From: Bacteroidota bacterium | GTDB lineage: Bacteria > Bacteroidota > Bacteroidia > Chitinophagales > Chitinophagaceae | Reading direction: 5' to 3' | Assembly: GCA_947460795.1 (NCBI GenBank) | Contig: CANHJA010000016.1 | Coordinates: forward strand, 1-18,904 | Length of the DNA stretch: 18,904 nt | Shown: positions 14,416 through 18,904 of the stretch, piece by piece | Layout: every line of letters starts with the position of its first letter | How positions within the stretch are numbered: position 1 is the first letter of the stretch | Notes under the pieces: generated by a model | Told to the model about the DNA's origin: nothing | The model's input: the letters and a program-made list of their open reading frames with translations, nothing else | The model's database searches: none | Translations under genes and position numbers: made by a program

Positions 14416-17400
14416 ATGTCAGCTTCACACATCATAAAATACATTTACAATTACGGTTCAGATGAAGTAATTCGTAAAGGGAAAAAAATATTTTTAACTG
14501 ACGGCGTAAAGCTGATCAAAAAAGATGAATTGTCGAATCAATTGGTTTTTAAAGTAAAAAATGACCAATATTATAACCAATATACTGTTACGATTTCAAA
14601 ATATTTGAATGAAAGTACCATTAAAGCTCGTTGCCTTTGTCCGTACAATATGGGAGAAGTATGCCGACATGAAGTGGCTGCATTATTTCAATTAAATGAA
14701 ATGTTGGTGAATCAAACACTGGATTCTACCGAAACTCAGTTTAATCAATTGCACACGGTTGTTCGTATGAAAAGCATTGATTTACATTCCTTGCGATTAT
14801 TTACATCAAGTTCTCTGTTTGAAGCATCGGAGCAAATGATTAAAAAAAATACGTCAAAAATAATTAAAGCAGAAAACGAAATTGTTGAAGCGATTGTTGA
14901 AGTTGACAAAGAAAAATTTGAAGTAAAACTCAAGCGAAACGACGATAAATCATTTGATACATCTTGTAATTGTACCGAATCAAAATATCCATTGTGTAAA
15001 CACAAAACGGCAATTTTCTTATTATTACTCAACAAACATGGCGAAAATTATTTTGACACCATTCGAAATTGGGACAGTCAAAAAAATAAATTACTGGGTT
15101 TATATGGCTACTCGTTAGAGGATGATTTAACTGGTAAGTTTGAATTTTATTATCAAGATGCAAAACCTTTTTTAAAGGTATTGGATGCATCAATCAAAAA
15201 AGTGAGCATTCGCGAACCACTGCGAAGAGCACACGAAGAATTGAAGCTAGTAGAGAAAAAAGAGTATACCAAACGCTTAGGCTTGGTATTTAATCTACAA
15301 GAAAAAGGCTATCCATATTTTACCATTGATTTGGTAGAGGGTGAAATGGATATGATCAATCAATCTTTTGCTGGCAACATCAATAAATTAGATATCTCAA
15401 AATACATTGACACCGATATTTACCCCGTGCAGGATAGAGAGTTGGTTTCACAAGTTCGTAAAATACAAAAATTAGAAGTCTCGAAATTTATTGCTAAAAA
15501 TTCTCCTTTTGGAGATTTATGGGAAAATATTACCCAAAATGAAACTGAATTAACGCTTGAAACGAAAGATTTAATTTACGAATTTTTGCATCCTAAATTA
15601 TTAAAGCTATTTAATAGTTTAGGCGATCATAATCCAATCTATGTTTTACCCAAAGGCAAGCCATACAAAACAGCTTCTCTTGAAAAATTGAATTACAACG
15701 CATCTCAGTTATTCCCTGTTATTCATGTTCAAAAAAAGAAAACAGACATTCACATAAACGTTCAATATCAAGTAGAAGAGCGATTATTTAAAATGAATGA
15801 AAACGAGTTGGATACCCATTTGATATTCATGCATAAAAAGGAATTGTATTTAGCCCCTAAGGCAAAAGATGTTTCTCATGTAAGCGTGTTGGATAAATTT
15901 AATAAAATAAAATTAACCGAATGGGGTAGTTTTTTACAAGAGAAATTATTGCCAATAACTAAATTATACGAAACAAAATTTGATAAAGGATTAATAGAGT
16001 ATAGCAATACCGTGAAACCCACTTTTTCAGTAAGATTGAGTGAGCAAGGTTCTTATTTTATTTTAAAACCGGTGTTCGAATATGAAAATGTAGAAGCGCA
16101 ATGGAATGAGGAAGAAAATATTTCGATCAACAAGGAAGGAAAGGTTTTAGTTATCAAACGAAATAAAGAAATAGAGGCAGGCTACATTCAATTAATTGAA
16201 AGCTTACACAGTAATTTAAAGAAGCCAGAATTTGAAAATCATTTTGCCATTCATTCCAAATATGCATTGCAAAAAAATTGGTTCTTTTTATTCTTCGATA
16301 AAATGAAAGAAGAAAAAATTAAATTGTATGGTTATGAAACCTTAAAACAATTTAAAATAAATAAATCGAAGCCAACAACTAAAGTATATATATCATCTAA
16401 TTTAGATTGGTTTGATACAGAAATTGACATCACATTTGGTGAAGAGTCTGCTACGATATCGGATATTCAAAAAGCATTGAAAGCAAAACAAAACTATGTA
16501 TCATTAGGCGATGGCAGTTATGGTTTGTTGCCTGAAGAGTGGTTGCAAAAGTTTTCATTGTTGTTTAAAATGGCTGATACGAAAGATCAAACATTAAAAG
16601 TTAGTAAGTATAATTTTACTGTTATTGATGAATTACATGATCTAATTGATGACGAAGATATTAGAATAGAATTAGAAGAAAAGAAACAAAATTTATTAAG
16701 CGAAACACCTGAAAAATATTCTAATATAGAAATTCCAGAAGAGCTAAATGCCACATTAAGACCTTATCAAAAAGCAGGATTTCAATGGTTGGCTTATTTA
16801 GATACGATTAAATGGGGTGGGCTGTTGGCAGATGATATGGGTCTTGGTAAAACTATACAAACGCTTACGTTTTTACAATATTATAAAAACAAGTATGGTA
16901 AATTAAGGGCTATGGTGGTTTGCCCGACGACGCTTTTATTTAACTGGGAAAATGAGATTAAAAAATTTACGCCAGGCATCAGTTATTTAATTCAACATGG
17001 TCCTACAAGAACTTCAAGAGCGGAAGAATTGGATCAATATGAAATTATTATTTCTACCTACGGCACATTGCGAAGTGATGTAGAAATGTTGGTGAAGTTA
17101 GAATTTGATTATGTGGTTTTAGATGAGTCGCAAACAATTAAAAATCCTACTTCAAAAGTATCGAAAGCGGCCCAATTGATTCCTAGTAAAAATAGAATTG
17201 CATTGAGTGGTACGCCTATGCAAAACAATACATTTGATATGTATTCTCAAATGAATTTTTTAAACCCAGGTATGTTGGGAACCAAAGAATTTTTCAAAGA
17301 ACAGTTTGCAAAACCGATAGATAAATTTCAGGAAGTAGATACGAAACAACATTTACGAAAATTAATATATCCGTTTTTATTAAGAAGAACCAAAGAGCAA

Positions 17401-18144
17401 GTTGCCAAAGATTTGCCAGAAAAAACGGAGGTTACCTTGTATTGCGAAATGGGTAAAGAGCAACGCGCTATTTATGATATGTATCGAAACATGTATCGTT
17501 CTCAAATACTAGGAACGATTGACAATCAAGGGATAGAAAAATCGCAATTTGCCATATTACAAGGCTTGATGAAACTTCGTCAAATTTGTGATTCGCCTGC
17601 CATCCTGAAAGAAGAAACTAAATTGCCGAATCACAGTGTGAAAATTGATGAATTGGTTAGAGAATTAGAAGATAATATGGGTGACCATAAAGCCTTGGTA
17701 TTTTCACAATTTTTAGGAATGCTTGGTTTGATTAAAGAAAAATTAATTGAAAAAAATATTCCGTTTCAATATTTTGATGGAAGTTTTACGGCACAGCAAC
17801 GTGAAAATGCAATCAGAGAATTTCAAGATAAAGACGAGTGTAAAGTATTTTTAATTTCCTTGAAAGCGGGAGGTATGGGGTTAAATTTAACCTCGGCAGA
17901 TTATGTGTATTTGGTAGATCCTTGGTGGAATCCTGCAGTTGAGCAACAAGCCATTGATAGAACCCATCGTATAGGACAAACTAAAAATATATTCGCCTAC
18001 CGGTTAATTTGTAAGGATACGGTTGAGGAAAAAATAATGACATTAAAAGATAAGAAAAATTCTTTAGTGAAAGATATTGTGAGCGATGATACACACATGA
18101 TAAAACAATTAACGAAAGACGATGTTTCTTATTTATTTAGCTAG
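14416..18144 (+). CDS. SNF2-family DNA translocase/helicase with two SWIM-like zinc motifs
   Basis: The 1242-residue protein has two N-terminal SWIM-type zinc motifs of the form CxC-x7-CxH: Cys73, Cys75, Cys83, His85 and Cys184, Cys186, Cys194, His196. A long middle region (about 200-770) has no motif that I recognise. The C-terminal SNF2 ATPase follows: RPYQKAGFQWLAYL, Walker A DDMGLGKT (806-813), the Walker B box DESQ (903-906), SGTPMQNN, and helicase lobe 2 with DRTHRIGQ (1181-1188). Known: such proteins move along double-stranded DNA using ATP and remodel DNA-protein complexes; SWIM domains bind DNA or protein. Bacterial members of this size are usually housekeeping, and no restriction or defence genes are adjacent. 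It has its own promoter and is monocistronic. Precise role unknown. Confidence 0.93.
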   Translation: MSASHIIKYIYNYGSDEVIRKGKKIFLTDGVKLIKKDELSNQLVFKVKNDQYYNQYTVTISKYLNESTIKARCLCPYNMGEVCRHEVAALFQLNEMLVNQTLDSTETQFNQLHTVVRMKSIDLHSLRLFTSSSLFEASEQMIKKNTSKIIKAENEIVEAIVEVDKEKFEVKLKRNDDKSFDTSCNCTESKYPLCKHKTAIFLLLLNKHGENYFDTIRNWDSQKNKLLGLYGYSLEDDLTGKFEFYYQDAKPFLKVLDASIKKVSIREPLRRAHEELKLVEKKEYTKRLGLVFNLQEKGYPYFTIDLVEGEMDMINQSFAGNINKLDISKYIDTDIYPVQDRELVSQVRKIQKLEVSKFIAKNSPFGDLWENITQNETELTLETKDLIYEFLHPKLLKLFNSLGDHNPIYVLPKGKPYKTASLEKLNYNASQLFPVIHVQKKKTDIHINVQYQVEERLFKMNENELDTHLIFMHKKELYLAPKAKDVSHVSVLDKFNKIKLTEWGSFLQEKLLPITKLYETKFDKGLIEYSNTVKPTFSVRLSEQGSYFILKPVFEYENVEAQWNEEENISINKEGKVLVIKRNKEIEAGYIQLIESLHSNLKKPEFENHFAIHSKYALQKNWFFLFFDKMKEEKIKLYGYETLKQFKINKSKPTTKVYISSNLDWFDTEIDITFGEESATISDIQKALKAKQNYVSLGDGSYGLLPEEWLQKFSLLFKMADTKDQTLKVSKYNFTVIDELHDLIDDEDIRIELEEKKQNLLSETPEKYSNIEIPEELNATLRPYQKAGFQWLAYLDTIKWGGLLADDMGLGKTIQTLTFLQYYKNKYGKLRAMVVCPTTLLFNWENEIKKFTPGISYLIQHGPTRTSRAEELDQYEIIISTYGTLRSDVEMLVKLEFDYVVLDESQTIKNPTSKVSKAAQLIPSKNRIALSGTPMQNNTFDMYSQMNFLNPGMLGTKEFFKEQFAKPIDKFQEVDTKQHLRKLIYPFLLRRTKEQVAKDLPEKTEVTLYCEMGKEQRAIYDMYRNMYRSQILGTIDNQGIEKSQFAILQGLMKLRQICDSPAILKEETKLPNHSVKIDELVRELEDNMGDHKALVFSQFLGMLGLIKEKLIEKNIPFQYFDGSFTAQQRENAIREFQDKDECKVFLISLKAGGMGLNLTSADYVYLVDPWWNPAVEQQAIDRTHRIGQTKNIFAYRLICKDTVEEKIMTLKDKKNSLVKDIVSDDTHMIKQLTKDDVSYLFS

Positions 18145-18185
18145 TTGATTCAAGATTTATTTCATTCGATTTTACAAAATACAAT

Positions 18186-18212
18186 AACAGAAAAACATCG
18201 ACTGTTTTTTTT
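18186..18212 (+). terminator. Possible intrinsic terminator after the SNF2-family gene
   Basis: AACAG (18186-18190) and CTGTT (18202-18206) pair around an 11-nt loop and run into eight T (18205-18212), about 40 nt after the stop. The stem is short, so strength is doubtful, but the U-run and position are right. Confidence 0.45.
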
Positions 18213-18281
18213 CGTTGTAATTAATTAAATGATAATATGGATTAAAATGGGCTTTATTTATGAATAACTATATCAATTCAT

Positions 18282-18289
18282 TACATTTG
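18282..18289 (+). promoter_or_regulatory. Predicted -7 element of ychF
   Basis: TACATTTG is an exact consensus match 24 nt before the ychF ATG. ATG at 18260-18262, one base off TTG, lies at the usual 19-nt spacing. Confidence 0.5.
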
Positions 18290-18313
18290 CATACTTAAAA
18301 AAAATATTTAAAA

Positions 18314-18904
18314 ATGGCTTTACAAGCAGGTATCGTAGGACTTCCCAACGTAGGAAAATCAACTCTTTTTAATGCAGTTAGTAACAGTGCAAAAGCACAA
18401 GCAAGTAATTATAGATTTTGTACTATTGAACCCAATGTTGGTTTAGTAGACGTTCCAGATGACCGTTTAAATAAATTGAGTGAGTTAGTAAATCCAAATC
18501 GTGTGGTGCCTACGCAACTTGAAATTGTAGATATTGCAGGCTTGGTAAAAGGTGCTAGTAAAGGGGAAGGTTTAGGGAATAAATTTTTAGCTAATATTAG
18601 AGAAGTAGATGCAATCATTCATGTTATAAGATGTTTTGAGGATGAAAATGTATTGCGTGAGGAAGGTATCATTAATCCAATGGGTGATAAAGATATTATT
18701 GACACTGAGTTGCAATTAAAAGATTTAGAAGGGATTGAAAGAAAAATTCCTAAATTAGAAAAATTATCTAAGAACGATCCAAAAGCAAAAGCAGAATTAG
18801 AAGTTTTAATGCTTTGTAAAAAAACATTGGATGATGGAAAAAATATCAGAAGTTTAGGTTTATCAAAAGAAGATAAATTGGCCATTGCAGATTTAAATTG
18901 TTTG
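18314..18904 (+). CDS. ychF: Ribosome-binding ATPase/GTPase YchF (OLA1 family), N-terminal part
   Basis: The frame opens at the ATG at 18314 and runs 197 codons off the right edge; the family is about 365 residues, so roughly half is visible. Seen: G1 loop GLPNVGKST (about residues 9-17), the YchF-characteristic NYRFCTIEPNVGLVDVPDDRL (from about 32), and G3 DIAGLVKGASKGEGLGNKFLANIREVDAI (from about 75), all diagnostic of the OBG-like YchF/OLA1 group. The insertion with DTELQLKDLEGIERKIPKLEK is its coiled-coil region. Known: YchF binds ribosomes, prefers ATP over GTP and acts in stress and translation control. It has its own predicted promoter. Confidence 0.96.
   Translation, partial: MALQAGIVGLPNVGKSTLFNAVSNSAKAQASNYRFCTIEPNVGLVDVPDDRLNKLSELVNPNRVVPTQLEIVDIAGLVKGASKGEGLGNKFLANIREVDAIIHVIRCFEDENVLREEGIINPMGDKDIIDTELQLKDLEGIERKIPKLEKLSKNDPKAKAELEVLMLCKKTLDDGKNIRSLGLSKEDKLAIADLNCL

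Noticed and set aside
14416..18144. SNF2 ATPase as part of a defence island
   Set aside because: Neighbours are a small membrane protein, mre genes and ychF; no methylase, nuclease, integrase or other defence gene is present.
1..18904. CRISPR arrays, insertion sequences, tRNA or rRNA genes
   Set aside because: No regularly spaced direct repeats, transposase-like products, terminal repeats or cloverleaf-like sequences were seen on either strand.

Overview
The window looks like ordinary chromosomal DNA from a member of the Bacteroidota (Flavobacteriia, Chitinophagia or a related AT-rich lineage). The grounds are the strong AT bias, several copies of the Bacteroidota -7 promoter element TAnnTTTG (5575-5582, 7789-7796, 14374-14381 and 18282-18289, among others), a DUF4294 protein, a secreted beta-barrel protein of Bacteroidota type, and family-level protein signatures. 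I see no phage, transposase, CRISPR, rRNA or tRNA genes.

Layout. (1) 1-3612, minus strand: a carotenoid operon read crtI - crtB - small unknown gene - idi - crtZ, with crtZ running off the left edge. Genes are 5 nt apart or overlap by 1 nt (TAATG), except for 40 nt before crtZ. The set supplies IPP/DMAPP balance, phytoene synthesis, desaturation to lycopene and ring hydroxylation; the cyclase crtY is not in the window. (2) 3898-5502, minus: pyrG (CTP synthase). (3) 5808-7683, plus: an LpxD-family acyltransferase and an outer-membrane beta-barrel protein, closed by a clear intrinsic terminator. (4) 7816-9983, plus: nuoH-nuoI-nuoJ, three complex I subunits with their own promoter and terminator and no other nuo gene on either side. 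(5) 10044-10598, minus: a secreted DUF4294 protein converging on nuoJ through a shared bidirectional terminator. (6) 11021-13822, plus: mreB-mreC-mreD followed, with a 4-nt overlap, by a very small SET-domain protein. (7) 14010-14219, minus: a small CxxC membrane protein. (8) 14416-18144, plus: a 1242-residue SNF2-family ATPase with two SWIM-like zinc motifs. (9) 18314-18904, plus: the N-terminal part of the GTPase YchF, cut by the right edge.

Most genes are housekeeping: nucleotide and lipid A biosynthesis, respiration, cell shape and pigment. I found no convincing new multi-gene system. The points most worth following are the unknown gene translationally coupled inside the carotenoid operon, the SET-domain gene coupled to mreBCD where mrdA-rodA would be expected, the isolated nuoHIJ block, the tandem SWIM motifs in the SNF2 ATPase, and inverted repeats in front of mreB and lpxD.
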